DNA from: Accumulibacter phosphatis
Lineage (GTDB): Bacteria > Pseudomonadota > Gammaproteobacteria > Burkholderiales > Rhodocyclaceae
DNA: 64,000 bases
Reading direction: 5' to 3'
Assembly (NCBI RefSeq): GCF_000024165.1
Contig: NC_013194.1
Coordinates: forward strand, 3,348,001-3,412,000
The translations under genes were made by a program, and so were the position numbers. Every line of letters starts with the position of its first letter. Position 1 is the stretch's first letter. The notes beneath the pieces were generated by a model. It saw only the letters and a list, made by a program, of their open reading frames with translations. It was not told the DNA's origin and ran no database searches. Below, piece by piece: positions 18,439-30,026 of this stretch.

Positions 18439-18924
18439 TCAGCCGAGGCGTTCGGCGTTGTCCTTGACCTGGCGAATCAGCGGTGCGAGAGCGGCGTCGG
18501 TGAGGGTCGCGGCACTGCCGAAAAGCGCGTACCAGGCGAGTGCGCTGCCGACGAGCGCCTCGCCCAAGTCGGCCTGCCGTTCCCGCAAGTCCTCTACGCT
18601 GCGACTGGCGGCCAGCGACATGGCGCTGCCGGCGCAGGCAGCCATCGCCTCGCCGGTGCGTGTCCAGAAGCTGGCGACTTCACCGGGCAACGCGCTTGCC
18701 ATGGCAGCCAGGCCCTCCAGCGGCACGGCGACCTTCTCGCGCGTCATCAGCGCCATTTCTTCCCAGTCGTGCCCGTCGCCTGATGTATGACCGCGCAGCA
18801 GGCCGTAACTGCGCTGCGTGATGACTTCCATCGACGCGAGCATCCCCTGGTTGAACTGCCTTCCCAGGCGGGTCCATTGCAGGACCGGTGCCAGCAGTTG
18901 ATCACGGACTTCCTCTCGATTCAT
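18439..18924 (-). CDS. phasin-like alpha-helical protein
   Basis: A 161-aa protein that is almost all amphipathic helix with few charged clusters. It has an N-terminal block VLQWTRLGRQFNQGMLASMEVI and a C-terminal ALAWYALFGSAATLTDAAL. Size and pattern resemble phasins, the proteins that coat polyhydroxyalkanoate granules, but no diagnostic motif was seen. The start is the ATG at 18922-18924, preceded by CAGGAGAAT (good Shine-Dalgarno). No PHA synthesis genes are in the window. The assignment is a resemblance only. Confidence 0.45.
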   Translation of the reverse strand: MNREEVRDQLLAPVLQWTRLGRQFNQGMLASMEVITQRSYGLLRGHTSGDGHDWEEMALMTREKVAVPLEGLAAMASALPGEVASFWTRTGEAMAACAGSAMSLAASRSVEDLRERQADLGEALVGSALAWYALFGSAATLTDAALAPLIRQVKDNAERLG

Positions 18925-19057
18925 GTCTGATTCTCCTGAAATTGTCGTCGACGGGACGTCGATCGGTGTTGGGAATTAGGTACACAGCGGCCGGACTGCC
19001 CCGGCAGGCTTGTGAACCGTCAGGATACCTCGTTTTCCCGCGAACGACGGTCCTTCA

Positions 19058-20083
19058 TCAGAGGTAGCGTGCCGCGTCGTCGAAGTCGATTCCTTGCGTA
19101 GCGGGTAGTTCCGCACGCGCGACGCGTGCCACCATGAAAGCTCTCTGCCGCGGTGGTCCGGCCAGCTCGGCGACCGAAAAGTCGACGTCCGCAGCCCGCT
19201 CGGAACTCCCTTCCTCGAGCACGACGTTCATCGTGCTCAGCCGCAACTGCCTTTGCCCGACGCGCAGGTGACGCTCGGGGTTGGCGAGCACGTCGCGCAG
19301 GCACTCGAGTTCCATGGCCAGCGCCGACTGGGTGTCACCCACCGTTTCGAGTTGCCGCTCGTTTTCCTGTAGCTCGGTTTCAAGCCTGGCCTGCTCGTTG
19401 CGTGCTGCTGGCGGCGAACCGAACATCGACCCGAGACCTGGACCCTGCTGCTGCAACAGGCGCAGGCGGGCGCGAATCAGCGCACGATTGGCCTCGAGTT
19501 GCTGCCTTTCGACGCGATCCTCGCCAATCTCGGCCAGAGCCCGGCCGAGCAGATACTCGAAGGCCTCGACGCCGACGATACGGCGCAAGCGGGATTCGTC
19601 CCGGCCGCAGATGTGCGCCCGGTGGTCCGAGAAGCTGACACTGGTCTGGACCACGTCGCGCTGGACCAGTTCACCCTGCAAGGCCATCCCGAAGACGCGC
19701 TGCTCATTGAATGCCATGCCGAGGACCAGGCAGGCCTCATCGAGCTCGGGGAACTTGTCGAACAGGGTACGCAGATTGTCCGAACGTCCAAGTGCCTTCG
19801 GGATATCCGAGGGGGCAACAAAGAACGCCCGCAAGGCGGGGTCAGTAGCCCAGGTCGCCGTCGACACCGGCCGTGCATCGGGCAGTGCCTTGATCATCGC
19901 GCGCAGGAATTCTATGGTGGTGCCGACGGCCGGGGCCAGATGACTGTGGCACGCGGGCAGCACCTTCAGGCGCGGATTGGTCAGCGTGATCGCCTTCTCG
20001 GTGGCTGCCCCAATCATCTCGTCGGACACACGGTCCGGATCGAACTGCGCCGGCCTGTTCTTGAACCAGTCGAGAATGCCCAT
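19058..20083 (-). CDS. conserved protein of unknown function
   Basis: A 341-aa soluble protein I do not recognise. It opens MGILDWFKNRPAQFDPDRVS, has no signal peptide or membrane segment, and contains a probable coiled coil around residues 190-275 (QQLEANRALIRARLRLLQQQ and ARLETELQENERQLE). The start is the ATG at 20081-20083, preceded by GGAGGGG, a strong ribosome site, which rules out the longer reading. The gene stands alone between the phasin-like gene and purA on the same strand. No function is proposed. Confidence 0.7.
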   Translation of the reverse strand: MGILDWFKNRPAQFDPDRVSDEMIGAATEKAITLTNPRLKVLPACHSHLAPAVGTTIEFLRAMIKALPDARPVSTATWATDPALRAFFVAPSDIPKALGRSDNLRTLFDKFPELDEACLVLGMAFNEQRVFGMALQGELVQRDVVQTSVSFSDHRAHICGRDESRLRRIVGVEAFEYLLGRALAEIGEDRVERQQLEANRALIRARLRLLQQQGPGLGSMFGSPPAARNEQARLETELQENERQLETVGDTQSALAMELECLRDVLANPERHLRVGQRQLRLSTMNVVLEEGSSERAADVDFSVAELAGPPRQRAFMVARVARAELPATQGIDFDDAARYL

Positions 20084-20186
20084 AACCCCTCCCGCTAGCG
20101 AAAGCCCTGCCTGCTTTCGTCGACACAGCAACGGTACTTCAGCGCGCTGGGTTGCGCGTGCGGACCAGCGCGGGGTCGCGCGGGAA

Positions 20187-21499
<1,313 letters not shown>

Positions 21500-21503
<4 letters not shown>

Positions 21504-22657
21504 TTGTCCCTGTTGATTGCCTCAATGACCCACTGCCCGCTACGTTCGACCAGTCGACGATCGCACAGCGGCCCCTCGCTGCCCGTCTCGCCGGGGAGAA
21601 GCTCGACGACCGTCTCGCCGCGCTCACGCAAGAGGTCGATCGCCTGCGCTGCGGCGGCATTGGCCGCCGCGTACGGCGCCAGAATCGCCTTTGCAGGTGC
21701 GACGCTGGTCGCCTGCCGTGCCAATTCACGCAAGTCGAGCGAGAAACCGGTAGCCGGCCGGGCCCGGCCAAAAGCCCGGCCAACCCCGTCATAACGCCCG
21801 CCAAGCGCGACGGCGCTCGAGAACGCCGGAAGATAGGCGGCAAAGACGGCGCCATTGTGATAATGGTAGCCGCGCAAGTCGGCCAGATCGAAGGACAGCG
21901 GCAGATCGGGCAAGGAGGCCTGCAGCTGCCGCAGGGTGGTCAGTGCGGTGGTGATTGCCGGCAGTGCAGGGAGCGCGCTGGTCGCTGCCACCAAGGTCTC
22001 CGGGCCCCCGTAGAGGTCGGGCAGGCCGAGTAGCGCCGAAGCGAAGGGTTCGTCGAGTCGCCGACACAGATCGCGCAGGCCAGGTACATCCTTGGCCTGC
22101 AGCAACTGCAGCAGCACGGCTTCGAGGTCGCCGGAGAGGCCTGCAGCATCGGCCAGCGCGCGAAAGACACCAACGTGGCCGAGATCGATACGTACCGCCG
22201 GTACTCCCGCACAACGCAAGGAATCTGCCATCAGCCGAATGATCTCGTGGTCGGCTGCCACCCCGGCATGGCCGAACAACTCGGCGCCGATCTGAATCGG
22301 CTCGCGGCTCGCCGCCAGCGAAGCCGGCAGGGTGTGCAGGACGCTGTCGCAGTAACAGAGTCGCGTCACCCCCTGCCGATTCAGCAGGTGCGCATCGATG
22401 CGGGCCACCTGCGGCGTCATGTCGGCGCGCACACCAAGCGTGCGTCCCGAGAGTTGGTCGACGCACTTGAAGGTACGCAGCTTGAGATCCTGCCCCGAAC
22501 CCGTAAGCAACGATTCGAGGTGCTCGAGCAGCGGCGGCATGACCAGTTCATAGCCGTGGACGCGAAACAGGTCGAGCAGCAGGCGGCGCAAGCGTTCAAT
22601 GTGTGCCGCCTCCAACGGTAACGCGTCGGCGATGTGTTCGGGCAGCAGCCAGTTCAT
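21500..22657 (-). CDS. hisZ: ATP phosphoribosyltransferase regulatory subunit
   Basis: A 385-aa class II aminoacyl-tRNA synthetase-like protein that lacks the anticodon-binding domain. It activates the short HisG in the first step of histidine synthesis. Motif 1/2 features are visible in FRVHGYELVMPPLLEHLESL and GVRADMTPQVARID. Presence between DUF2065 and purA is the conserved position. Both ends overlap neighbours by 4 bp or less (ATGA junctions). Confidence 0.94.
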
Positions 22658-22839
22658 TTGAAAACGATCAGGAGCACCAGCCCGATCAGCATCGACGTCA
22701 GACCGATGAAACGGATCTGCCCATCGGTGAGGCGGATCAAGCGACGAAAGGTCTCACGCCAGGCGCTCGGCGCCACAAACGGCAGCAAGCCCTCGAGCAC
22801 CAGCATCAGGGCAAAGGCCAGCAACAGGTTGTTGCTCAT
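22654..22839 (-). CDS. DUF2065 family small membrane protein
   Basis: A 61-aa protein with two hydrophobic segments (about residues 4-24 and 44-60) around the polar GLPLF..WRETFRRLIRLTDGQIRFIG-type loop. This is the DUF2065 pattern found between hflC and hisZ in many Betaproteobacteria. Its ATG overlaps the hflC stop region and its stop overlaps the hisZ start. The function is unknown; its position suggests a link with the HflKC complex. Confidence 0.85.
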   Translation of the reverse strand: MSNNLLLAFALMLVLEGLLPFVAPSAWRETFRRLIRLTDGQIRFIGLTSMLIGLVLLIVFK

Positions 22840-23723
22840 CTGCCGGCTTTGTCGCCACCCCGGCCGACGCTCTTCATGTATTTGAAGAAATCCGAACTGG
22901 GTTCGACGACAATCACATCGTTCTTGCCCTTGAAGCTGCCGCGATACGCCTCCAGGCTGCGATAGAAGGCGTAGAACTCGGGATTCTTCTCGAAGGCTTC
23001 GGCATAAATGGCCGAGGCCTTGGCATCGCCCTCACCCTTCATCTTCTGGGCATCGCGATAGGCTTCGGCAACGATCACCTCGCGTTGCTTGTCGGCGTCG
23101 GCCCGGATCTTCTCGGCCTCGGCAGAACCCTGCGAACGCAGTTCATTGGCCACGCGCTTGCGCTCCGCGTCCATGCGGCGATAGACGGATTCGCTGACGT
23201 CGCTGGGGAGCTCGACGCGCTTGACGCGCACGTCCACGATCTGCACGCCGATGTTGCGGGCATCCAGGTCAGCCTTTTCGCGCATCTGCTCCATGATCTT
23301 GTTGCGCTCACCGGAGACCACTTCATGCACGGTCCGCTTGCCGAACTCCTCACGCAGACCGGCATTCACGGTTTGTGCAATACGCGTCTTGGCGCGCGAT
23401 TCGTCACCGGCGACCGACCGGTAGTAGAGCTTGGGATCGATGATTCGCCATTTGGTGAAGGAATCCACCAGCACGTTCTTCTTCTCGGAGGTGAGAAAGC
23501 GTTCAGGCTCGGCACTGTCGAGCGTCAGGATGCGCTTGTCGAAATAACGCACGTTCTGGATCAGTGGCCACTTGAAATACAGGCCCGGTTCCTCGATGAC
23601 GTTGCGAATCTCGCCGAGCTGGAAAACCATCGCGTACTGCCGCTGATCAACGGTGAAGATCGTTGCCCCGAGCAGAACCAGCACGGCCACGAGAACCGCC
23701 GCAAATACATTGAGTGTTCTCAT
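22836..23723 (-). CDS. hflC: FtsH protease modulator HflC
   Basis: A 295-aa SPFH/prohibitin-domain protein with one N-terminal membrane anchor (about residues 6-26). It forms a large periplasm-facing complex with HflK that regulates the FtsH protease. The SPFH core and a coiled-coil tail (RVANELRSQGSAEAEKIR) are visible. Its ATG overlaps the hflK stop by one base (TGATG), so equal expression of the two subunits is expected. Confidence 0.95.
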   Translation of the reverse strand: MRTLNVFAAVLVAVLVLLGATIFTVDQRQYAMVFQLGEIRNVIEEPGLYFKWPLIQNVRYFDKRILTLDSAEPERFLTSEKKNVLVDSFTKWRIIDPKLYYRSVAGDESRAKTRIAQTVNAGLREEFGKRTVHEVVSGERNKIMEQMREKADLDARNIGVQIVDVRVKRVELPSDVSESVYRRMDAERKRVANELRSQGSAEAEKIRADADKQREVIVAEAYRDAQKMKGEGDAKASAIYAEAFEKNPEFYAFYRSLEAYRGSFKGKNDVIVVEPSSDFFKYMKSVGRGGDKAGR

Positions 23724-24991
23724 CAGCGCGACTCCCGATCACGCTGCCGTAAGGTCTCGCGCGACCGCGCCTCGTTCTTTTCGACGACCTGTGGCGGCAC
23801 CTCGTTGGAAATCGCCGGTGTCGAGCGCGCCGCGGCAGGCACCTCGGCACTGCCCGTCGCAGGCGCACCCACTACCGCCCCGGCGGCCTGGATCAACTTG
23901 TCGAGCGGCAGGTAGAGGAGATTGCCCTGCCCCTTGGCGTCGACCATTACCTTGGAGGTATTCGAGTAGACCTGCTGCATCGTCTCGATATACATCCGGC
24001 TGCGGGTGACTTCCGGAGCCTTCGCGTATTCGGTGTTGATCTGCCGGAAGCGGCTGGCGTCACCCTCGGCCGTGGCAATGACGCGCTTCTTGTAGCCCTC
24101 CGCCTCTTCCGTCAGCCGCGCCGCCGTACCGCGCGCTTTCGGGATGACGTCATTGGCGTAGGCCTGGCCCTCGTTTTTCTGGCGCTCGCGGTCCTGCGAG
24201 GCCTTGACCGCATCGTCAAACGCTGCCTGAACCTGTTCCGGCGGCTGCGCGTTCTGCATCGTCACCTTCGAAATCAGAATCCCGGTCTTGTAGCGATCGA
24301 GGATCTCCTGCATCAGCTTGGAAGCATTGGCCGCGACCGTATCGCGCCCCTCGTAGAGCACGAAGTCCATCTTGTTCTTGCCGACGACCTCGCGAATCGC
24401 CGTCTCGGCCACCTGCATCACCGCGTCGTCGGCATGCCGGTTGGTAAACACGTAGTCGACCGGATCCTTGAGGATGTACTGCACGGCAAACTGGATATTG
24501 ATGATGTTCTCATCATCGGTGAGCATCAGCGCTTCCTTGAGAACCTTGTTCTTCTCGCTGCCGCGATAGCCTATCTCGAGCGTGCGGACCCCCGAAACAT
24601 TGACCAGCTCATGCGACTGAATCGGATACGGCAGCCGCCAGCGTAGACCGGAATCCGTGCTTTCCTTGTAACGGCCGAACTGCAGGACCAGGCCCACCTG
24701 CGACGCGTCGACAATATAGAAGCCGCTCGCCAGCCAGACGACGACGACCAGCGCCAGCAGCAGCCCGATACCGCCGCCGAGAAACTTTGGATTGAACTGG
24801 ACCGGCGGCCGGTCGCCGCCGCGATCGCCGCCGCGGTCACCACCGCCGCCACGCTGCCGATCGAAAATTCCGGACAGACGACGATTGAGATCGCGCCACA
24901 ACTGCTCAAGGTCGGGAGGCCCCTGGTTGGGACGCTTGCCACCACCGTCATCGTTGCCGCGATTGCCCCACTGTGGGTCATTGAGCGACAT
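23723..24991 (-). CDS. hflK: FtsH protease modulator HflK
   Basis: A 422-aa SPFH/prohibitin protein, the partner of HflC. A glycine- and arginine-rich cytoplasmic N-terminus comes first, with short GGDRGGDRGGDRPP repeats. Then one membrane segment (about residues 70-90), the SPFH domain and a helical tail. The start is the ATG at 24989-24991 (MSLNDPQWGN) with GGAG upstream; eight more codons are open further up. It lies 20 bp after the hflX stop. Confidence 0.95.
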   Translation of the reverse strand: MSLNDPQWGNRGNDDGGGKRPNQGPPDLEQLWRDLNRRLSGIFDRQRGGGGDRGGDRGGDRPPVQFNPKFLGGGIGLLLALVVVVWLASGFYIVDASQVGLVLQFGRYKESTDSGLRWRLPYPIQSHELVNVSGVRTLEIGYRGSEKNKVLKEALMLTDDENIINIQFAVQYILKDPVDYVFTNRHADDAVMQVAETAIREVVGKNKMDFVLYEGRDTVAANASKLMQEILDRYKTGILISKVTMQNAQPPEQVQAAFDDAVKASQDRERQKNEGQAYANDVIPKARGTAARLTEEAEGYKKRVIATAEGDASRFRQINTEYAKAPEVTRSRMYIETMQQVYSNTSKVMVDAKGQGNLLYLPLDKLIQAAGAVVGAPATGSAEVPAAARSTPAISNEVPPQVVEKNEARSRETLRQRDRESR

Positions 24992-25011
24992 AAACACTCC
25001 AAGGCTTGAAA

Positions 25012-26184
<1,173 letters not shown>

Positions 26185-26298
26185 GTCGGTGACCTGGGAA
26201 AGACGGCTGCAACGGGGAACCGTCAGAAGATCGCTGCAAACGCGGGCTGACCCAGCCCGGTGCCAGCGCGACGGAACGATGGAGACGAGGCGACCCGC

Positions 26299-26538
26299 TC
26301 ACGCCTCGCCGTCGGCGTCCTGCTGAATGGTGATCGGACGCGAGGGCACGACCGTCGAAATGGCATGCTTGTATACCATTTGGGTGACCGTGTTCTTGAG
26401 CAGGACGACATACTGGTCGAAGGACTCGACCTGACCTTGGAGCTTGATGCCATTCACGAGGTAGATCGAAACCGGCACGCGCTCGCGCCGCAGCGTGTTC
26501 AAAAAGGGGTCTTGTAGAAGTTGCCCTTTGTTAGTCAT
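26299..26538 (-). CDS. hfq: RNA chaperone Hfq
   Basis: A 79-aa Sm-like hexameric RNA-binding protein mediating small-RNA regulation. The Sm1 motif (VSIYLVNGIKLQGQVESFDQ) and Sm2 motif (YKHAISTVVPSRP) are complete; the C-terminal tail is short, as in Betaproteobacteria. The start ATG is at 26536-26538. The 249 bp to the divergent E1-like gene must carry promoters for both. Confidence 0.97.
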   Translation of the reverse strand: MTNKGQLLQDPFLNTLRRERVPVSIYLVNGIKLQGQVESFDQYVVLLKNTVTQMVYKHAISTVVPSRPITIQQDADGEA

Positions 26539-26787
26539 CCTTCAAACTCCATCTTTAATTATGTTCTGGGAGTTTCAGCATAATGGATTTTGCCGCCGTT
26601 TGCCAGATCAGGGCGCAAGATGCTCGGCCGGCCGGCTGCCCGCTGGCGAATTCTGCAGGCGAAACGGCAGCATCGAACATACCGTCCGGTGAGCTGCCGA
26701 TTGGCTCGGTGCGGTGCTTCAGGTAGTGTACGGCTCCTGAGTACGGCTCTTGATTCGAAACTCAAACTCGCGCAACCAAGGAAGACC

Positions 26788-27684
26788 ATGGGCATCTTCG
26801 ATTACCACGAAGCCTTTTCGAGAAATGTCGGCTGGGTTACCGAATCCGAGCAGCAGAAACTGCGTCAGTCGCGCGTGGCCATTGGCGGGCTCGGTGGAGT
26901 CGGCGGCGTTCACCTGCTCACCCTCGCCCGTCTGGGTATCGGTCGGTTTTCGATTGCCGACTTCGATGTCTTCGAAACAGCCAACTTCAATCGCCAGATC
27001 GGCGCCGGGGTGGACACGCTGGGCCGCCCGAAGATCGACGTGATGGGCCAGATGCTGCGTAACATCAACCCGGAGGTCGATCTGCGCGCCTTCGCTGACG
27101 GCATCCAGGCGGACTCGATCGATGCCTTCCTCGATGGAGTCGACGTCTACGTTGACGGCCTGGACTTCTTTGCCTTCGGCGCCCGGCGAATGACCTTTGC
27201 CGCGTGCGAACGCAAGGGCATTCCGGTGGTCACTGCAGCTCCTCTGGGCCTCGGCACCGCCCTGGTGGTCTTCGGCCCCGGTGGGATGTCGTTCGAGGAC
27301 TACTTCGGTTGGGACGATGGCGATGAACTCGAGATGTCGGTGCGCTTCCTCGTCGGCCTGTCGCCGGCGATGCTCCAGCGTGGCTACGTAGCCGACAGCA
27401 CGCGCATCAATCTGGCGGAGAGGCGCGGCCCGTCAAGCATGGCCGCGTGCCAGCTCTGCGCCGGCGTGACGGCGGTGGACGTCCTCAAGCTGCTCCTCGG
27501 CCGCGGCGGCGTTAGACTGGCCCCCTGGGCCAGCCAGTTCGATGCCTACCGCATGCGCCTCGTACGGACCTGGCGCCCCCTCGGCTACCGCAACCCGCTA
27601 CAGCGCCTGATGATCATGCTGGTCAAGGCACAACTCAACGGAATGGCCAAAACACCACCGAGCGGCCGCCACCATGAACCGTGA
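26788..27684 (+). CDS. E1-like ThiF/MoeB-family adenylyltransferase
   Basis: A 298-aa Rossmann-fold protein of the E1/ThiF/MoeB superfamily, which adenylates the C-terminus of ubiquitin-like or sulfur-carrier proteins. The ATP-binding GGLGGVGG is at residues 33-40, the metal/acidic block ADFDVFETANFNRQ at 57-70 and an arginine/lysine pair follows. Only one CxxC (CQLC, 221-224) is present, so the usual four-cysteine zinc site is incomplete. The start is the ATG at 26788 with AAGGAAG upstream. It overlaps a nitroreductase-like gene by 11 bp. No ubiquitin-like partner gene is visible nearby, so the substrate is unknown. Confidence 0.85.
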   Translation: MGIFDYHEAFSRNVGWVTESEQQKLRQSRVAIGGLGGVGGVHLLTLARLGIGRFSIADFDVFETANFNRQIGAGVDTLGRPKIDVMGQMLRNINPEVDLRAFADGIQADSIDAFLDGVDVYVDGLDFFAFGARRMTFAACERKGIPVVTAAPLGLGTALVVFGPGGMSFEDYFGWDDGDELEMSVRFLVGLSPAMLQRGYVADSTRINLAERRGPSSMAACQLCAGVTAVDVLKLLLGRGGVRLAPWASQFDAYRMRLVRTWRPLGYRNPLQRLMIMLVKAQLNGMAKTPPSGRHHEP

Positions 27685-28741
27685 GACCTTGCTCCAGTTG
27701 CTGGATCTCGCGCGCTGGGCACCCAGCGGCGACAACACGCAACCCTGGCGCTTCAGCATCGTCGGCGACCAGCACTTGCGCGTGCATGGCCACGATACGC
27801 GTGACCACGTCCTCTACGACTACGAAGGTCGTGCCAGCCATATGGCGCACGGTGCGCTGCTCGAGACGCTGCGCGTGGCGGCATCGGGTTTTGGTCTGGC
27901 AACGCACTGGACAGTCGAGGCCGACGAGGAAGCGCGCGCGCCCACGTACGACGTGCATTTCTCGACGAATCCGGGCGTGCCGCCAGACCCGCTCTTCCCA
28001 CATATCCAGCAACGGGTCGTCCAGCGCCGGCCGATGCGTACCACGCCGCTGACCGCGGCGCAGCGCGCGGCGATCGAAGCGGCCGCCGGCGATGAAGTCG
28101 CCGTCCAGTATTTCGCATCCTTCGCGAAGCGCCTCAAGGTGGCGTCACTGCTTTGGCACAACGCTGAAATACGCCTCACCTGCCCCGAGGCGTTCGCCGT
28201 GCATCGGGACGTCATCGAATGGCGAGCCCGCTTCAGCCAGGATCGTATTCCGGAGCAGGCGGTTGGCGTTGACCCGATGACCGCCCGTCTCATGGAATGG
28301 GTCATGCAGAGCTGGGAGCGCGTGCAGTTCTTCAATCGCTACCTCCTGGGCACCGTCATTCCACGCGTCGAGCTCGACTTCCTGCCGGCTGTCCTGTGCG
28401 GCGCGCACCTGCTGCTGCGCCCCAGACAAGCACCTGCCGGGCTGCACGACTGGGTGCGGCTGGGCATGTGCCTGCAGCGTGTATGGCTGACGGTCGCCAG
28501 GGAGGGGCTGCACCTGCAGCCCGAATTGACCCCGGTGATCTTTCGCTGGTATGCGCGCGCCGATCGCCGGTTTTCCGCCGACCCGGCGCTATTCGCAAGC
28601 GCTCACCGCCTTGCGCAGGTGTTTGAAGATCTGGCCGGCTGCGGTCCGGACGAGCCCTTCTTTTTCTTCTGCCGTGTCGGAGTTTCGTCGGTACCGTCCA
28701 GTCGTTCGCTGCGACTCGAGCGCGAGCGCCTGATGCGTTAG
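27674..28741 (+). CDS. nitroreductase-like flavoprotein, partner of the E1-like gene
   Basis: A 355-aa protein with the nitroreductase-fold opening RWAPSGDNTQPWRF (residues 14-27), the FMN-phosphate site of this superfamily. A long, poorly conserved middle follows, then a C-terminal VWLTVAREGLHLQP segment that resembles the last conserved helix of the family. It is longer than simple nitroreductases (about 200 aa). Its ATG lies inside the last 11 bp of the E1-like gene, so they are made together. The reaction is unknown; an oxidative step on an E1-activated or small-molecule substrate is possible but is inference. Confidence 0.75.
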   Translation: MNRETLLQLLDLARWAPSGDNTQPWRFSIVGDQHLRVHGHDTRDHVLYDYEGRASHMAHGALLETLRVAASGFGLATHWTVEADEEARAPTYDVHFSTNPGVPPDPLFPHIQQRVVQRRPMRTTPLTAAQRAAIEAAAGDEVAVQYFASFAKRLKVASLLWHNAEIRLTCPEAFAVHRDVIEWRARFSQDRIPEQAVGVDPMTARLMEWVMQSWERVQFFNRYLLGTVIPRVELDFLPAVLCGAHLLLRPRQAPAGLHDWVRLGMCLQRVWLTVAREGLHLQPELTPVIFRWYARADRRFSADPALFASAHRLAQVFEDLAGCGPDEPFFFFCRVGVSSVPSSRSLRLERERLMR

Positions 28742-28760
28742 CCGCGTTTACTCGCCGAGT

Positions 28761-29531
28761 TCAGCGCGCAGCGCCCTCGCGACCAAGGTACTCGCGTACG
28801 GCCTCCTGACTCAGCGGGCCTCCATGGCCGAGGAAATACTGCCGGATCGGCAGCTTGGCGAGAGCGGCCAGGCTATGGCCGTTGCCTGCCACATCCATGT
28901 GGAAGTAATGCTCGCCCGGCCGCTGGGCAAACAGAGCCCCCCCCAGCCAGCCACCGAGCATCATGTCGCCGACGAAGGCACGGCCATCGTCGAGCACCAC
29001 CGCCAGCGACCCGGGCGTGTGCCCGGGCACCGGCAGCACTCGTCCGGCCAGGCCGTACGGGGCCAGGTCGAGTTCGCCATCGACCTCGACGTCAGCCCGC
29101 AAAGGCTCGTAACGAGCATCGAGCGGTAGCATCAGGATCAGCCTGGCGGTGAAGCTGGTGGGCGTGACCGGCTCGTTGACGCCGGACTCCAGCATCGAAC
29201 GATCGCCGCGGCCGGCGATCACCACCGCGCCGCTGCGGCGCCTGATTTCCGCTGCCAGAGCGGCATGATCGGCATGCCCATGCGTCAGAATGACGGCTGA
29301 CAGGTCCGGAAACCGTAAACCCTCGCGCGCCAAAGCCGCGGCGAGCTTCGGCAGGTCATCTGGGCTGCCCGCATCTACGAGAAAGCAACGCGTGCCGCTC
29401 TTGACTAGATGGACATTCGACACGCTGAGCGGGATCTGAACCACTTCCACGTGTTCAAAGTCTCGCCCCGATGCGGCTAGCCCAGATTGAAGGAGGGCCG
29501 AAGCGAGAAGCAAGCGCAGAATTTTGATCAT
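28761..29531 (-). CDS. secreted metallo-beta-lactamase-fold hydrolase
   Basis: A 256-aa protein with a Sec signal peptide (residues 1-21, cut near LAA-SG). The full MBL zinc motif THGHADH is at residues 83-89, with later ligands in PVPGHTPGS, DMMLGG and FLGHGG. This is a glyoxalase II-like or general MBL-fold hydrolase exported to the periplasm; the substrate cannot be read from the sequence. The start is the ATG at 29529-29531. It converges on the nitroreductase-like gene with 19 bp between. Confidence 0.85.
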   Translation of the reverse strand: MIKILRLLLASALLQSGLAASGRDFEHVEVVQIPLSVSNVHLVKSGTRCFLVDAGSPDDLPKLAAALAREGLRFPDLSAVILTHGHADHAALAAEIRRRSGAVVIAGRGDRSMLESGVNEPVTPTSFTARLILMLPLDARYEPLRADVEVDGELDLAPYGLAGRVLPVPGHTPGSLAVVLDDGRAFVGDMMLGGWLGGALFAQRPGEHYFHMDVAGNGHSLAALAKLPIRQYFLGHGGPLSQEAVREYLGREGAAR

Positions 29532-30026
29532 TCCGTCCCCGATACAATCGGTGCCAGACGCACTGAGTTGCCTGGAAACCATATCCTGACACAAGACCCG
29601 CGATCACGTCACGCAGAACGACCTGGGCGCGCGCGCATTGGCTTCCCAGCGGCCGACAAGCATGTTTTCTGCTCCCGACAGTCGGCCCCAGAATGCGCCA
29701 CTGGCTGTCTTGCTGACCCAATAGGTGCTAAGGTGCTGGGTGCGAATGGCGCTCCGTACCTTGTAGTTGCGCATGACATACGCGGAGTCTTGGCGCGGGG
29801 CGCCCAAGCCTCGACCGTGACTGCGATACGCAGGGAGCACCAGGACGTTTGACCAGGGGTTCAGCCGTAAGACTTGAACGCACATCTGCCGTGCTGACCC
29901 TGGGACTACAACGCCACCCGCGAAGACGTGCATTTCAGAGACATGCAGATGGATCGATCGACGAACTCACCAACTTCAGCCGCCTACCGGCGCCGGTGAG
30001 GTCTCTTGCTGAAGGAGACGGGCAAG
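29532..30026. other. 495-bp divergent intergenic region
   Basis: This region separates the MBL gene (minus) from the glycosyltransferase gene (plus) and must hold both promoters. A 109-codon open frame runs on the minus strand (29604-29933), but it has no ribosome site and resembles no protein I know. No hairpin terminator or RNA gene was recognised. Confidence 0.5.

Noticed and set aside
29604..29933. 109-codon minus-strand open frame in the MBL/glycosyltransferase gap
   Set aside because: No ribosome site, no recognised similarity, and it would sit across the two promoters. Kept only as an intergenic note.
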